From NCBI GenBank assembly GCA_950106755.1, contig OX467083.1, positions 18,843,029 to 18,907,028 of the forward strand: a DNA stretch of 64,000 nucleotides, written 5' to 3'. Position 1 is the stretch's first letter; every line of letters starts with the position of its first letter. The translations under genes and the position numbers were made by a program. Below, one piece after another: positions 23,871-38,126 of the stretch. Below the pieces are notes generated by a model, which had not been told where the DNA came from, ran no database searches, and was given only the letters and a program-made list of their open reading frames with translations. Source of the DNA: Climacium dendroides. Taxonomy: Eukaryota > Streptophyta > Bryopsida > Hypnales > Climaciaceae.

Positions 23871-25040
23871 GAAGTGTTGTAGAAGTAGGAGTTATAAAGC
23901 AGGAACCGGATTGATAGAGTATGAACCGGAATAGAATCCGGTTAGGATAAGGTAGAACCGGATTGTCAACGCCTTCAGAGGCGGAAATCGTGTATTCACT
24001 TTTTGCTTTTTGCTTTTTGTATATAAAACAATCTCTGAGCTGGAGACTAGGAGAGTTCTTTTGGCATTTCTTTGCGTACTTTCCATTGATCCGGCTTTGT
24101 GTTTTTTTCCCGAGTATTGGCAGGAGTACACGGAGTTAGAGTAAAGGGGTATGTACGGGTGTGTTGGTAGAGTTTTCCCTTTGATGTGTCTTTCCGGTTC
24201 TAAGTACATATGAGTGGATCATGACGAGTTAGGAGTGGATTCCAGATCCTCAGCATTTGCAGAAGCTTTGCATTCCGGGTAAGAAAGCCATTGATTAGGC
24301 TAGGCGGATAGGGAGGGATTCCTTAGCTGCGCTAGAACTCCTGGGTGGGAAATCCGGTTGAGTATCCTGACTCCTATGAAGTCTTGCCACCGTTGTTGGT
24401 AAACGGAAAAGCTTGGTAGAGGTTGGAACGGAAGAGTGCACTTGTAGCCACCTAACTTCATACGGAACGGATTCAGCATCAAGGTCGTTGTAGTATGAGA
24501 GAATCGTACGGGAGGTCTTTGTGTAACCTGTGATCCGGATTGCTGTGAAGGACCAAACCGGATTCGGGTTAATTAGGGGATTAGCAGATAGGAGAGTGGG
24601 TCTTCAACCACTATAAGTCACGGAAGGAGTGGTGGGCCTACCACTTTCAAAAGCAAGCGGCGAACCCTCTAATGGTAAAACAGAGGCAAAACTAAACCGG
24701 GTACGAAAGGGTAGACCAAAACGGATCCGCCCAGGAGAACACTTAGGACCGGAAGTTGCAGGGTCCTGAGTTGGAAAGTTAGTCAATAAACCGGAAAACT
24801 AGTGAAACCGGAATTAGGATAAAATCTGGTCGTAGTCTTCTGGTTGGTTTTGGATGTTCCGGTTTTCAGAGGTAGAACCGGAAATTCGAATCTAAGGGTT
24901 AATTGGGTTTAGCTCCTTGTTAGGGTTAGCTACTTCACAGGATCTCGTGGGTTCGATCTTTAGGGTCATTTTGTTATGCTCTAGAGTGATTTTTGTGAGT
25001 ATAATAGAGAAATTGCTTACTCTGTGCTGCGACAATTGTT

Positions 25041-28000
25041 TAGTTCTTCCTTAGTGCTTCCTCAGTTTGGCCAAACAAGTAGTGGACGGAATGAAACGTC
25101 TCCTATAGATGTCAAAGCATTCATAAGAATGATATCCTAGTAATACATAACTTCATATTCCATATCATCCATTATCGCATATGTTGCATTGAACGTTAGC
25201 TGCAATAAGATATTGACTTGTTTTTGGGATTCCTGTAATGTCATGGTGAAAATGTTGCATGTTGTAGCTTATTCCTGCATGTTAGAAATGACTATCTAAG
25301 ACATGGAAGCTTTATGGAGACATACATAACCTAAAATAGAGAAGAACTTTGAGTTTGACCTTGACGTTCAAAGTATTGTCATCATTGAAGAGAATGATGT
25401 AGAAAACAATATGAAGAGGATTTCATTGTAGACAATAGTTTGTGTCATGGAGCATAGACATGCATGGAAGCAAAGGTCTTATAAAACATATTCAGTTAAT
25501 CATGGCAAATGCAATGTACCAAATAGTGTGCACCTCCTATTGTGTCGAACATGCATGAAGACGGACAATTGAGGTCATTGTTTGAATGATACATGCAGTC
25601 ATGTTCCTCTTAATTGATAAAAGTGATAAACATAGAATAATGTTTTTTTCCTAAAGCTTCTCAATCCTGAAGTGACAATGCCCATGAAAATGTCTCTTGC
25701 ATGGAGCATTGTACTGAACGTACAATGCTATGACTATATGTGCCAATTCAAACATTACATGCTTTATAATTGCATTCTAGGTTATCAGTGATAGTGGCAT
25801 TCTATATCATAGGAAACAATAGTATGATGCAATGCATTGACATTAGACAACATAATAGACATAAGTTTCAATGACAAGAGAGATGTACTTAATGAATAGC
25901 AAATTGTGCTATTCTTACAAATTTATATTGACTTCATTGGAATGTTGACATGAATATTTACAACCTTCCACATGCTTTTTGAACTACAAACTATATGTAC
26001 CTTCATTCACATTGCCAATGACAATGTATTTGTCTACAATTGTCAAATGACCTTGAAAAGGAACATTTGAAGTGTACAACAATTGTAGTAGTACACCTAT
26101 GCTTTTGCAATTCATCAAAAGTTTCTGTCCGAAAAACAGCAACAAAATATTTTTAATACTAGTAGTACATAATTGTAATACATTATACATTAATTTTTGA
26201 AGACATATATATTTCATAGAATCAAATGAATTTATTGCAAAATTACATGCTTCTCATCATGTGGGGACGTGGGATACATGTACTATGATTTATTCAAATT
26301 TTGAATGTTTTCAGTGTGTCTATGGATGATACAAATAAGACAAATATGAGGGCATTGTGGACATGGATAGCCAATACATACACAAGACCTGCACTAATGT
26401 CTTGAATTCACATACACTTACACCAAATTTAGAGTACTGGTGTCTTATCCCACGCTTTCTTTCCCACTGGAAATAGTAGAATCCTTTGCAAATCGCATCT
26501 GTATATCACATGAATATATTCTCTTGTTGTTGAACTTGTGGCAAGTGTAAGCAATTCAATTTGTATAATTGTACAAGCTCTCCAATGCTTGGAATAGATT
26601 TGTATAATTGTACAAGCTATGAAACTACTTCATGAAAAATTCAAAATATTCACAAATGAGTAATGACATTGACAGTAAGAATGCAAATCTATAGTGGAAC
26701 ATTCACAAATGACAATGATAGTGACAATGCAATTCTATAATGATTGATGTATAAAAACCTATTTTATCCATTTCTTCCTTGACTGATTCGAAAGTCACTT
26801 GTAAACCATGCAATTTTCAATGTCGTCAAACAACAACCACTTTTCTTATTGAGAAATTGCAACTAATCCTCACATTATTGTGACGGTGCTGTCCAATTGA
26901 ATTACAATCCCTACAATACAAAGCAAATTTCAGTTAAGTAAATGTCAACTTCATGCCATTACTAATCGGCATGCAATGTGCTTTCTACTTGTCCTACTCT
27001 TCAAGAGTGCCTCATCTTTTATAGAAGCATTGCTCATTTTACATCATTGTGCATGTTTGAGCCAAATTGTCTATGCAGAAAGTGACTGCTAGAACAAAGC
27101 GTGGAACTCTTCAATGGTGAACAATAATTAATATATGTCAATGCACCACTACGGGCAATGTGCATAAGGTAGTAAGCAATTAGTATTTTTACTATGTTAT
27201 AATGAACACTTACCTCAAACATGCTCTTGTACATGCATAGCTCATAACAAAAATGTATCATGGATTTGCACTTCTTCTTCTTCATATGAAAGATCATGTC
27301 TAATATGAATAGAACTTCTTGCTTCTAGCATTCAAATACAAAAAAACTTTAGCAAATTCTTGCAATGCTAAGTTGACATTCATAGCTCATACAAAAGAGC
27401 ATGAAATAATACAAAATCTTACTACTTCATTGATCATAATGAATAAATGTAGAATGGAAGTGCCATACCAGATTCCTAAACCCTTTACTTGACCGTTATC
27501 CACAATCTTTCCATTGTTTTTGTAGAAGAGAGAAGCATTCACTTGAGCCCTCTATTCTTTGTCAATCTTTTATTGAAGTGGAATTTGCATCCATTGAATC
27601 CTTTTCAAGTGTTGCATGTAGTAATCTTTTTAAATCATAATGCACATGCAGTCCAAAAAACGTTTTCCATATTAGTTGCCATCCTGACAGATGTTTCAAG
27701 AACCTATAAAAAAGAAAACAAATATATACTACTAATTAAAAGTGAAATCAATTCTACTATTACTTTATAAGTACAAATGCTATGAAGAGAAGATGTACAA
27801 CATTTAGTAGGTTCACTAACAAGCGGGACCAACAAAAATTACACCTTCACAACTTCCCCAACCAACTTCTGACCTTACAAGTGGGTTAATATTTAAGCAA
27901 ATACAATATCTTTAGGCTGATTGCACAACATGACCAATTTTGTGTACAACATTCGGTATTTCACTTCTACACTTTTCAATAACATACCAAAGATAACATA

Positions 28001-31000
28001 ATAGTAGAATGAACCAATTCTCTGCCTCAATCTTCTTCTTCAATGTTAATAGTTTGTTCTTGAAACAGAATTTCATGACTCTTTAAAAAATAAATACCTT
28101 AAAGGTAAAGAAGAGTTCATCCATCTAGTAAACCATATTGCAAGAATGCAAAGACATCACAGGTACATGTTTCCGAAACCAAACTAAATTGAAGTTAGTA
28201 AAATTTTGGCAATCATTACCTACAAATTATAGAGAAGTGCAAGTTTGTAAAGATAGACTATAACATTTAGAATGCAATTGTTATGATTCTTTTTTTTATT
28301 CTCTTTATTATTACAATATTCCATCCATGATTTAGCATCATAGCATTATCACTCGCCTAGTAAAAAAAAAAATAAATTGATGAGTCGTTCAAGTTGTTGT
28401 GTCAAACAAGCATGTTTTAGTCTATGACTATAAAGGATGTAGCTTTGTCTTCTTACATCTTTTGCAACCACTTGAGGCAATCACAAGTGTGTAGACAAAT
28501 GTTCCCTATGTTATGGCTATTTGGAAAACATAGACAACAAACATTGTTGAACTTCTTCATGATACAACACTACAAGTGAAGAACAAAAACATCTTGCATA
28601 ATGTTTTGCAAGCACAAGATTGAGTAAGAGTATAGTTCTCACATTCTAAAGCATGGGAATTGAAGCGTTGTAAAAATTTGGCAGCTCTTGAAACAAGGAC
28701 TAAGATGCTAGTCAATAACAATGTAACCTGCACAAAACACAACGATTATTTCATGCTTCAATATTCCCAAGAGTACAAGAAACTAGGACTACCTTGTATA
28801 TGACGATGGAAAATGTCAGTAGTCCATACTAAATCAGGAATCCACCATACATAGGACAATAAATGTTTTATCATTTTGAACACATTCTTTGCATGCCTTA
28901 GTCTGTGAACCTATTCTTGTAGTACCATCTTTACATATGCATGGCCATTTGAATACAAATAATCTTCTCAAAGTATCCATAACATTTGAGTCTAAGAAAA
29001 ATCACCATTACTCCATTACAATGGAAATTGTATTGATGCCTTCAAAGAATATGAGCTTGTCCTCTACTATTATATTTGTTCATTAAAAAAATCTCAAGGT
29101 TCAGTAATTGCTCTTCTTGTATCATTTCCATCCAACTGAAATAGTCCATCACTGTTGGAAGTACTAAAAAAAAATTGGTTTAGTAGAAACAAGTGGTATA
29201 TCTTCATGTCGAAGTCATTTGAAAACTAAAGATCCAATCAACAACCTTTGTTGTACTACAAAACATCTTTGCATACCCATATTCATCATCATTTGTTGAA
29301 TATGTAGATCCTTTTCAAATGCAAGTGTAGCATGGGTTCCCACATGCAACAATCACAAATATGACCAAGACTAGAGACTGATTTATAATAGAAGACTTTT
29401 TTAAATTGAACTTCAGGACTTAGTTAGTGATTTTGAAGTCTTTAATGTCATTCCTCAAAATATGCTTCAAAGATGACTTAGTCAAAGGCATAACCATTAT
29501 AGTGTAAGACATCCTTCATTGTCAAATAAATGAACATTTTTATTTCAATTGAATGACATGTTCTTTCTACTATTGAAGGGAAGCCTAAGATTATTTAAAC
29601 GATGATTTCAGCATCAATCACTCAAGGCTTTGAAAATCAAAAGCACTGTGCAACTACACAATATTATAGTTGACATGACACACTTGTACATGTTTCATAC
29701 TTGAATGCATTAGAAGAGTTCTAAGACAATATGCGCCATTTGTTGCTAATTTATAGTAAGCACCAGAACTTGCACCGACGAATTTCATATCTTTAGGCAA
29801 GGCAAACAAAAATTGTAAATCTAATGAAAATGGCTTATTGTACCCTTTATATTATGCAAGAGTTCAACTATTCAAAAGATCTCCTCATACCCTCTATTCT
29901 TCAAGTTTTACGCTTGAATAAAAACATCTTGATAAAATAATATTGCCAAACTACACCTTATCATCATTGTTGCAATAAGCACACAATACTCTTCACTCTC
30001 TCTTCACAAACACTTTACTATCAATAATTATGGAGAATTGAAAAAAATTCATATAATTCCTATTGTTAGACAAGCATTTTGTCAGTATAAAAATTGAAAT
30101 TCATTCAATTTAATTCACCAAAAACTAAACTAAAATAACCAAGAGAATATAACCTTGATCATGGGACACATGAAGCTTGACGCTACAAGATAGTCTCTTG
30201 TTGGAAAGCACTACCCAACACCACTGCACCACTAATCTGACAATGAATTCAATAGAATTAGTAAAGTGTTCATTTTAGCAAATGTTTTTTTCGTCATGGA
30301 TGGCATGAAATGTCTTTATATAAATTGAGCAAATTTCAGCCAATTTTGAAATCACTACTTAGCATTGTCTCCTATTCTCATGACAAGGAAGCGCTTTTCG
30401 AACTTCTAAAGTTCTCCATGTAAACATGGTACTTGCAACCATAATGATTGTCTCTTTCTATGTAGTACTCTTGCTCTATTTGTCTGAGGAATTCTTCACT
30501 CACTTCAAACAAAACTCTATGAAGAACAAATGAAATATGTAAGGAGAAGTCTAATATGTAAACAAGAAATTAGAAACCAAATAGATAGTACACTAGCAAT
30601 TGTATAGTACACAACTAACATCATTATTCTTAATGAGTGTGGAATGTAACTGCATGCTCAAAGCATAGAAAAGCAATGTCTAGCTATATTTGCACAATCT
30701 ATATTGAAGTGCCTTTATGAACCACATGATAACTATGTTTCTATTTTTAGGCAAATTTCATACCACCTAACCATTTATATAAACAACATCACAGTTGCAT
30801 TAGCATTGCAGCTCAGAAATAAACAACTAGAAAAAATAAGTTTGCAATTTCAAACTGTGTACATTATTGTGCTCCATGTCATAAGTGCGTGTACATTCTT
30901 TAATACTCTTATATTTCCATTGAGAATTCAATTGAGGTTCATTTGGAAACTGTAGGCAATACATAGGTTTTTCTAAGAACACGGGCTCATGAAGGTAGCT

Positions 31001-34000
31001 TCCAAAAACTAAAATTTCATAAATTTATGCTTCTATCTTAAAGTTGTAGTTGGAATGCATGAGCTAAATTTTCTCAATGTCTCTACATTGTTTTCCTTAT
31101 AAAAGATTGCAAATTATACATTTACAATATTAACAAACTACAAGCTTCCTATTGAGAGGTAGCAAGGTAAATAAAACCTTTGCATCCAATAGCTATATGC
31201 AACAAGATCCTGCCATATTTCAATATAAACATTAAAGCCACAACCTTCATTTGGGGCCTTCGTTGGCACTCCAAAAATCCTTTTACAAGAAGTTCAAACA
31301 CAAAATTATTGTATATGCACTTTTAGTATCCTAGATTTTACTAATCTTCTAACAAACTAATGCTCAGATTCTTCATTTCCTCAAAGTTATTACTGGAATT
31401 CAAGTTTTTTTCAACTACTCGTTCTTTCAATGATGACCTCACAATATGCAAACAAAAAATTGTATGGCACCTTCCATGGCTTCTAATGTATATAACAATG
31501 AATGACATGCACTTCTTCATGGTTGCCTAATGACAATAGTATAGAGTCTCTATCATTATATTTAGATAAAGAATTTTATTTTGTTGTACCTATATGTGTC
31601 ATGCATTGATGAAGATAGTTTTTGACTACTTGGAAAGTAAAAAAAATGAAAACATTACTTAGAATACTATTATACGTACTAAGTACGAGGCATGTGGGCC
31701 AACAGAAAAGACTAGTTGCTCCTTGAAAATGAATCTTTTTGGAACCATGTATACATGAAGCTTGGGTGGAACACAAAGTTTCCATTCAATGTACTATAGG
31801 TACATTTCATGAAAATTGCTGACATGAGTTTAAGTTAAATCTCCACTCTTTAGGTCCATTTATCAATAGACTATTTTTTTTGTCTTGCAAATGAGAAGAT
31901 CATTGAATTCAGATGCATTTCTTTATCAAAATGGGCCACAACTATGTTTGATATATACAACATATACACCAAACAAGAATCTTTCCTATGAAAAAAAAGC
32001 TCATTTGATGGAAACAAACAACTTTGAACTATGCAACTAACCTTTTGATGTTTTCGAGTTCAAAAGTCCTTCTAGATACAGCTCATGATCAGAGGTCATA
32101 TTCTTCATGCATGCATGCTCCTCCATGCCAAGGTAGAATGTGCGTTACTCAAAAATTCCGTTTGCACAACATTAGTGCAAGTGGACATGAGTTGTAAGGC
32201 TTTCAACCAATTTCCTATACTGGAATTGGATGGTAAAGTAAATACATTTTTAAAAGAATTGAACTGAGAATCAGATTGTTGTCTCCAAGATCCAACAAGT
32301 CAATATGATTCAGAAATGTGAATTACCCCTTTTCGTAGTCTTCCATCTCATGAAACAAACATTATCATGCATTCAGGGCTTTCTTTCAAATTTTCTCATT
32401 ATAAACCTCAATCCACAAATTCATATTATATCCATATATTAATCCAATTTAAAACATTCATATCTATCCAATAGACATACAATTTAGTAGTACTTGGTTC
32501 AGCATTGTCCCAGCTTTTTCCCAAAAAACTTAAATTCAATAACAGTTCAATGTATAGTCATAGAGATATCCATTGTCATACATTTAGTGCTATGCACATA
32601 CCATTAACAACTTCAACTCATCTTCAACCGAAAAAAGAACTCACAATATCATGAGCAACAAATACAGTCAATTTTGTGGATTTCCTTATCAACTTCTAGG
32701 ATACAACTATGTCCTTGCACAATGACATGTAATGGATTGGTTGGTCTTGTAAAATCTGGTTCATATTTTTGTGCGCCTCAGAGGTTGCCATTCTCGGATA
32801 TACATGACTATCAAGTAGCTCATTCATATATTCGTAGTACTACAACTATCATAACCTCGACTACACTATAGGATATTTTATAGAACACCTCATTATAGAA
32901 GTTTTTAGTATCTACAATCCTAATTGAAGAGCACATATTACATAAATTTTTGGGCTATACTTTAGTACTTTCAAATGAACTTTTACATTGCAAATGTAAC
33001 AACTTATTATTTTGAATGGTTTAGGAAAGTTACTTGCCATCCTGACCATTTTGCTTTGAGTCCGCCAATATCTTGGAATGCGTCATGTGAGGCACTTCAT
33101 CGGATGATGAAATACTGTGTACCTCTACTATTTGTTTCTTTTTTGGTGGTGGTGTAGGCAACCTCGGTGTCCCTCTACCTTTTACAGATCACGAGAGATG
33201 TCCGTCTTCCTGTTGCTTTGAGTGTAGTTCAATAGCCGGACGCATGTACAAGCCTTCATGATGTTGCATGTGGCGGTTTTTCCTTTCAGTGCTAGCATGT
33301 AGACTGTGTTGCTATGGAGAGAACTACTGCTTTACTTGATTACCACAAGATAGAGGCATCCTGATGCAAGTTATAGGTCAGATGCTGAAGGACAAAGCTT
33401 CATTCTACAAACAATAGTGGAGGGGATTCTTTCAATACCAGGTACAATGAATTGCCATAAATTACAAAATGTAAGTTCAAGAGTTTAAGTGCAGAGTTAG
33501 AAAATGACTTCAAGTAACTAGAATTTCAGAAGACTTTCATTTGACAATACAAGGCCTCTATAGAAATACAAAGCTCAAATTATATGTTGGAAGTTGTGGA
33601 AATATAGTAAGTTCACAATGACTATGCAAGCAAGAGCTATCAACACATCTTGCCAAAACATCTAGGTAGTTACTACCAGCTACTATGTAAGTAATTCCGA
33701 AACCAACGTCAATGCAAAAACAATTCTGCACTTACAAAGCAAGAAGTAGCACTTCGCTTCTCCAATATATGTCACCAAAAACAAGAGGAAATTAAATGGA
33801 AATAAGGTGGCGAAGTACTCACCACTTCGCTCTATTATATAGCATCTACAAATGCAAGAGTAAGGCTCCATGGCCATGGACACCCCTATGAAAATGAACC
33901 TAAAGTCACGACATAAATTGTTGAAGCTGCACAAAGGAGACGTATTGGCAAATCAAGTACCAAACAATATAGATGGCGGTAGCATTGAAGGTTGCGTGCA

Positions 34001-34500
34001 TAGAATCAAAACATAGGTATAGGGTGAAAGCAAATGGTTTAGGACGCAATTAACTTGATTTGAACTTGTTTTTTTTTGGGCGGCTGAGCTGGGCAGAGAG
34101 GGCCTTGTTGAGCTTTCTTTTTGTAGTTCACAAAGGCAAGCGCTACAGCATGTTGGCTGCTTTGATGCACATGACTTTGTATGTTGCTTTTTCGCATCAT
34201 TCTCTTTATCAAGTGCAATCTACAAGAGCAAATTCGTAAACACTCCAACTACAGTACCAGTGATGGCAAAGTCTTACACTGATACGTGAACTACAACCTC
34301 TTTCATCTGTAAGACTAAATCTTATGCACTACTGTCGTAGACCAAAATGAGAGGATGAAGATGGTTATATAGAATATATAAGTAAGGAGTGGACATTGGT
34401 AAAAAATTTTGATTTGCAAGATGGAAAACTAATTATATTACCAATATTAACCCTACCTCACTATTGGATTAGTAGTAGATAGATAATTTGGTTAAGAAAG
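25041..34500. other. gene-poor AT-rich stretch of about 9.4 kb
   Basis: No long ORF and no recognisable domain on either strand. The words ACATTG, CAATG and TTGACAATG are unusually common. Two weak exon-like pieces were seen on the minus strand. One spans 28557-28720 behind a TTTGTGCAG acceptor (VTLLLTSILVLVSRAAK). The other spans about 34215-34020 behind CTTGTAG, with Cys-rich phrases (PTCCSACLCEL). Neither can be joined to a convincing gene. The stretch may be decayed mobile DNA. Confidence 0.4.
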
Positions 34501-34529
34501 ATATTGTAAGATTCCTATTTTCCTAAAGA

Positions 34530-37500
34530 TCCGGAATCGGATCTGCATCCGAGGAACGGAACAGGGGTCGAAAAATATACCGGGGCCGGAAGCAAACACA
34601 TCCGCACGCTACCGGAAGATTATCGAGACGGGAAGAGGAAATCCCGGATCCAACGGTAATTCCATACATCACGGAGGACCGTTTTAACGGCTAGTTTCCT
34701 CCGCGATGATTGCGGAAACGGCTACTTTCCCAACGGTTGTGACTGCTAGGAAGGGATACGCAGGGGTTTGGTTCCTCAAACCTCATTGTGTCTTTGTGGT
34801 TTGGGAACGCTCTTAGAGCAAGGTCTGCCTTTAGAGGTGTGAGAGGATTGGGTGATCTTACTTTCCGGATCCTGTCGTAGAGAGGAGGAGGATTGATCGG
34901 GAGCTGTGGCAAGAAAAGGCAGGAGGTTTGAGTGGTGAGTGTTTTGGAGAGTTCTGCAACCATGGTGAAGGCGGAAGCAAGCGGGTCATTTTCTTTCAAG
35001 ATCAAGAGCATCTGTCCAGTGATTCCGAAGGATGACGGAGAGCGGAAGCAACTGGAGGAGGATCTGGGCCAACTCGGGTATGCGGGATTCCTCTGTCGAC
35101 CATGGAGCTTGAAGAGCGAGGAAATGATCCAAGAGCTGATGAAGGAGCAATCGAACGAATGGATCAAGACCGTCCGAGCTCTGCCCGGAAGGTGGACTGT
35201 GGACATCTGGAAGAGGGTCTACGACTTTCCTCGACCTGGAGAGGGGATGGCTTCGCGGGTATACAAGTTCGCAGAAGGTAAATTCTCTAATCCTCCTCAC
35301 CCTAAGGATGGCTACGCAGTAGCAGATTGCAAGGTGGCAAGAGAGAGGAGGATGTTAGAATTTGTAGTACCGATCCTGTATCCGAAACGGCCAAACCGGG
35401 TCATGGTAACTTGGGCCAATACGATCTTCGGAGCGTTGAGTGGGGAAAGGAAAGTGTTTTGGAGAGGAATAGTGAAAGATCTGGTAGGGAAGATGGTGAA
35501 CGCCCTAGGAAACGCAAAGGCCACCCCCATTGGGCCATTCCTCTTTCACTTGTATGACTTCCTAGGTACTCTGAAAACTTCAGAGAAGACCATGTATAAG
35601 GCCACAGCCACCCTAGTGAAACTTAATCTTACTCCACCCCGAGAGGAAGAAGAAGAAGACTAGAAGAGAGAAAGGAGGGACCAGATGAGGGATCTGAGAG
35701 GGGATCCTCAGAGAGAAGGAAGGAGCCTTCCGAAAGGAGGACAGAGGCTGAGAGGGTTTCAGTCTCTTCTAAGAAGGGATCCAGAGAGAAGAGGAAAGTC
35801 TCGCCGGAACCGGAAGTTCTGGGAGAGGATACTTTGGGGAGGATCATTTCGGACTTAGGGAGAGTCCGAGAGGAGCTTAACACAGAGAGAGGAGCAGTGA
35901 GGGATGTATGTGGACTACTTGGAGGGATCAATGTGTCAGAGCTCGCGGAGAAAGTAGAAGGGTTGATCCGGGATAGTGAAAACCGGAAGTGGGAGACCCG
36001 CATCAAGGAGTTGACTGAGAGGAATGCGGATCTCCAGCGGCAAATTGAGAAGGGTGAGGAAAAGAAGAGAGAGGTGGAACGGCTTACCTCAGAGTTTAAG
36101 GGGGCCATTAGGAGAGTTGGGGCCTTTGTTTCCAACACTGTGGATGTTGTAAACAAAGCCAAACTCTATGATGAGGGAATCCATGAGGCAGGACTGGAAG
36201 CCACAGGTAAGGCTGTCTTAGTTTTGGTAGAGTATTCTGAGGAGATGGAGAGGTTCATGTTTGAAGTCCGAGATGTTCTTCACCAAGCAGAACTGTTTTC
36301 GGAATCCGGAATAAAGAGGAAGGATGAAGAGATGGAGCCAACCAAAAAGGATGCGCCCACAAAGACTCCAACAAAGACGCCAGCCAAGCGGGAAAGGCAG
36401 GAGGATGAGTTGACACCAACCTCTAAGGGTATGGAGGGGAGGAAAAAAGGATCAGTGCACAGATCCGGATCAAAGGATCAAATCCGGAAGTCGGAATCCG
36501 ACTTAGACACACCACAGAGTAAAGGCTCTCAACCCTCACTCGCCAAGAAAATTGTGAAGAAGGTTACTCTCGTCAGAGGAAGAGACGTGCCTCTAAGGAG
36601 TCAACAATCCGTGGAGGACGAGTCTCCAAGCCAATCCGAGTGGGAGGAAAGTCGGTCGAGATCCGGAGAAGAGGATTCGGAAGACACCGGATCAGAAGAG
36701 GAATCAGAACCTGAGCAAATCTCACCAACAAAGTTCAAAGGGAGAACCTCAACACCGTCTAAGGGAAAGCCGCCCTTGAGTGGGAAACCGTCAGCCAGTA
36801 GGAAACAACCAACTAGGAAGGGGGCAACAAAGTTAGAAGAACCTTCTCCAAAGAAGGCTAGGAAATAGATAGGAAAGTTGTTAGGAAGTTTCTGGGAAGC
36901 GACCCTAGCATGGTCAGCCAAAAATTCAAGTTTTTGATAGGTAGGAAGTAGCTTGGGAGGTGCTTTTCAGGTGCATGCACTTGGGCTGCACTTTCCGGAT
37001 TTTTAGGATCTGAGATCCACATTTTGCGGATCGGATGGGGTTGGTAGGATAGTCAACTTAGAAGGATAAGGAATGACACCTGTGATTCTCCTGTCCTTTA
37101 GTTTTATTCTTTGGGACCTTTGGGGTTCCCTGGAGTGTGTATTTAGGGGGCTGAAGTTAGTTTGAAGCCCGGGGGTGTTTTCTTATTTGTGTTTTTCATA
37201 CACTTTGCGAATTGATTTCAGATTTCCACTTCATAAGTGCTGGCCTGAAAAGGCTAAGTTCTGTGTTGGTATGCCGTGCAATGCTAGAACCATTGTTTAG
37301 TGCGAGTAGCTGGTTTGCAGGTGTGGAGGAAGACAAGTAGCCCCCGGATTCTGTCCAAGATCTGATTTTGAGAGCTTTGAGGATTTGGTTAAGGAAAACT
37401 TTGTGTACTGAGAGGGTATTTTAGTTGCTGAAGTTCCTTGGGAGTCTTCTGAGTAGGATAGCCATTCTTAGGTTGGGTGAATTCTTCAGGAGGGAGAACG

Positions 37501-38100
37501 AATGCTAGCCGACGTCTGATGAGGTCCTGCTGGATCCGGAAGAGAAGAACAGGAAGGTAGTTAGGATCTCTCAGTTATCGGGTGCCGGATCACGCTCTTG
37601 GGGTCCTGTCTGGATAGGTCTGTCGTTGTAGTACTGGGAGGATAATAGGGGTTTCCTGAGTGACCTGCTAGTCTGGATCAACATCCGGATTAGTTGTGAG
37701 GAAGTAACTATTTCCTATTTCTTTTTGGTATTTGTTGTTGTTATTCTAAGTGGATCTCCATTTCACTCTAAACACGTTTGAAGGGTAGAGGTAAAACTAA
37801 CATTTTGTGAGTTATTGCAATTGGATAGAAATCCTCTTTCCGGTTCCGCATCCGTCTAAGTCGATCCGGATAGGGAGGGGTAGAGGATTATGACCATTCT
37901 CCTTGTTTGATTACTGGTGATAGACTTGGAGTGGATGTAAGGGAATCAGAACATGGAGAAGAGAGGGTATTGAGAGAGAGTTTCATGTTGCAAATATTTA
38001 GATCTGGTTTTGCTTGGGTTTGGTGTTTTCCAAATCTTGTTCCGGATATCTTGAGGAAACTAACGTTGAAATCCTGTGGGAACGATACACGAGTCATCTA
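34530..38100 (+). mobile_element. CCGGA-rich retroelement-like unit, copy 2
   Basis: The same composition signature as the unit at 21.7-25.0 kb (many CCGGA / CCGGAT words) covers an upstream region, a broken ORF (34962-36868) and about 1.2 kb of trailing sequence. The end is marked by a short hairpin at 38101. A phrase near 38076 (TGTGGGAACGATACACGAG) occupies a place like that of GTGGGTTCGATC in copy 1. The two copies lie 9.5 kb apart, same orientation, and are well diverged, so they are not a recent duplication. No reverse transcriptase or integrase was found and boundaries are approximate. Confidence 0.45.
34962..36868 (+). pseudogene. second member of the 585-aa protein family, frameshifted
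   Basis: The first frame runs from ATG 34962 to TAG 35661. It matches residues about 60-245 of the 22113 protein, including HPKDGYAV and NTIFGALSGERKV. The second frame is open from the acidic GA-rich stretch at about 35640 through 36868 (TAG). It matches the helical C-terminal half (SDLGRVREELN, then VDVVNKAKLYDEGIHEAGL) and ends in a Ser/Thr/Lys-rich tail. A single reading-frame change in the GAA/GAG run near 35640-35660 separates them, at the place where the first copy has its Glu run and stays open. It could be a true frameshift mutation, an assembly or sequencing slip in a GA repeat, or, less likely, programmed frameshifting. Function unknown. Confidence 0.6.
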
Positions 38101-38126
38101 AGGTGTTTTACATCAATTTAACACCT
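38101..38126. repeat. short hairpin at the edge of copy 2
   Basis: AGGTGTT at 38101 and AACACCT at 38120 form a 7-base stem with a 12-base AT-rich loop. It coincides with the change from CCGGA-rich to AT-rich sequence, so it may mark the element end; chance is also possible. Confidence 0.35.

Larger units (their letters stand above)
21666..25040 (+). mobile_element. CCGGA-rich retroelement-like unit, copy 1
   Basis: This block is set apart from its AT-rich surroundings by very frequent ACCGGA / CCGGAT words in non-coding and coding parts alike. It has a TATA box (21895), one long ORF (22113-23870) and about 1.1 kb of CCGGA-rich trailing sequence. The phrase GTGGGTTCGATCTTTAGGG near 24950 resembles sequences found in plant LTR-element leaders. 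No reverse transcriptase, integrase or clear long terminal repeat was seen, so it is either non-autonomous or a domesticated gene. The edges are estimates from composition. A related unit lies at 34.5-38.1 kb on the same strand. Confidence 0.45.

Noticed and set aside
35629..36162. 177-aa Ser/Leu-rich minus-strand ORF
   Set aside because: It is antisense to the Glu/Lys-rich helical part of copy 2; the Ser/Leu bias follows from the complement.
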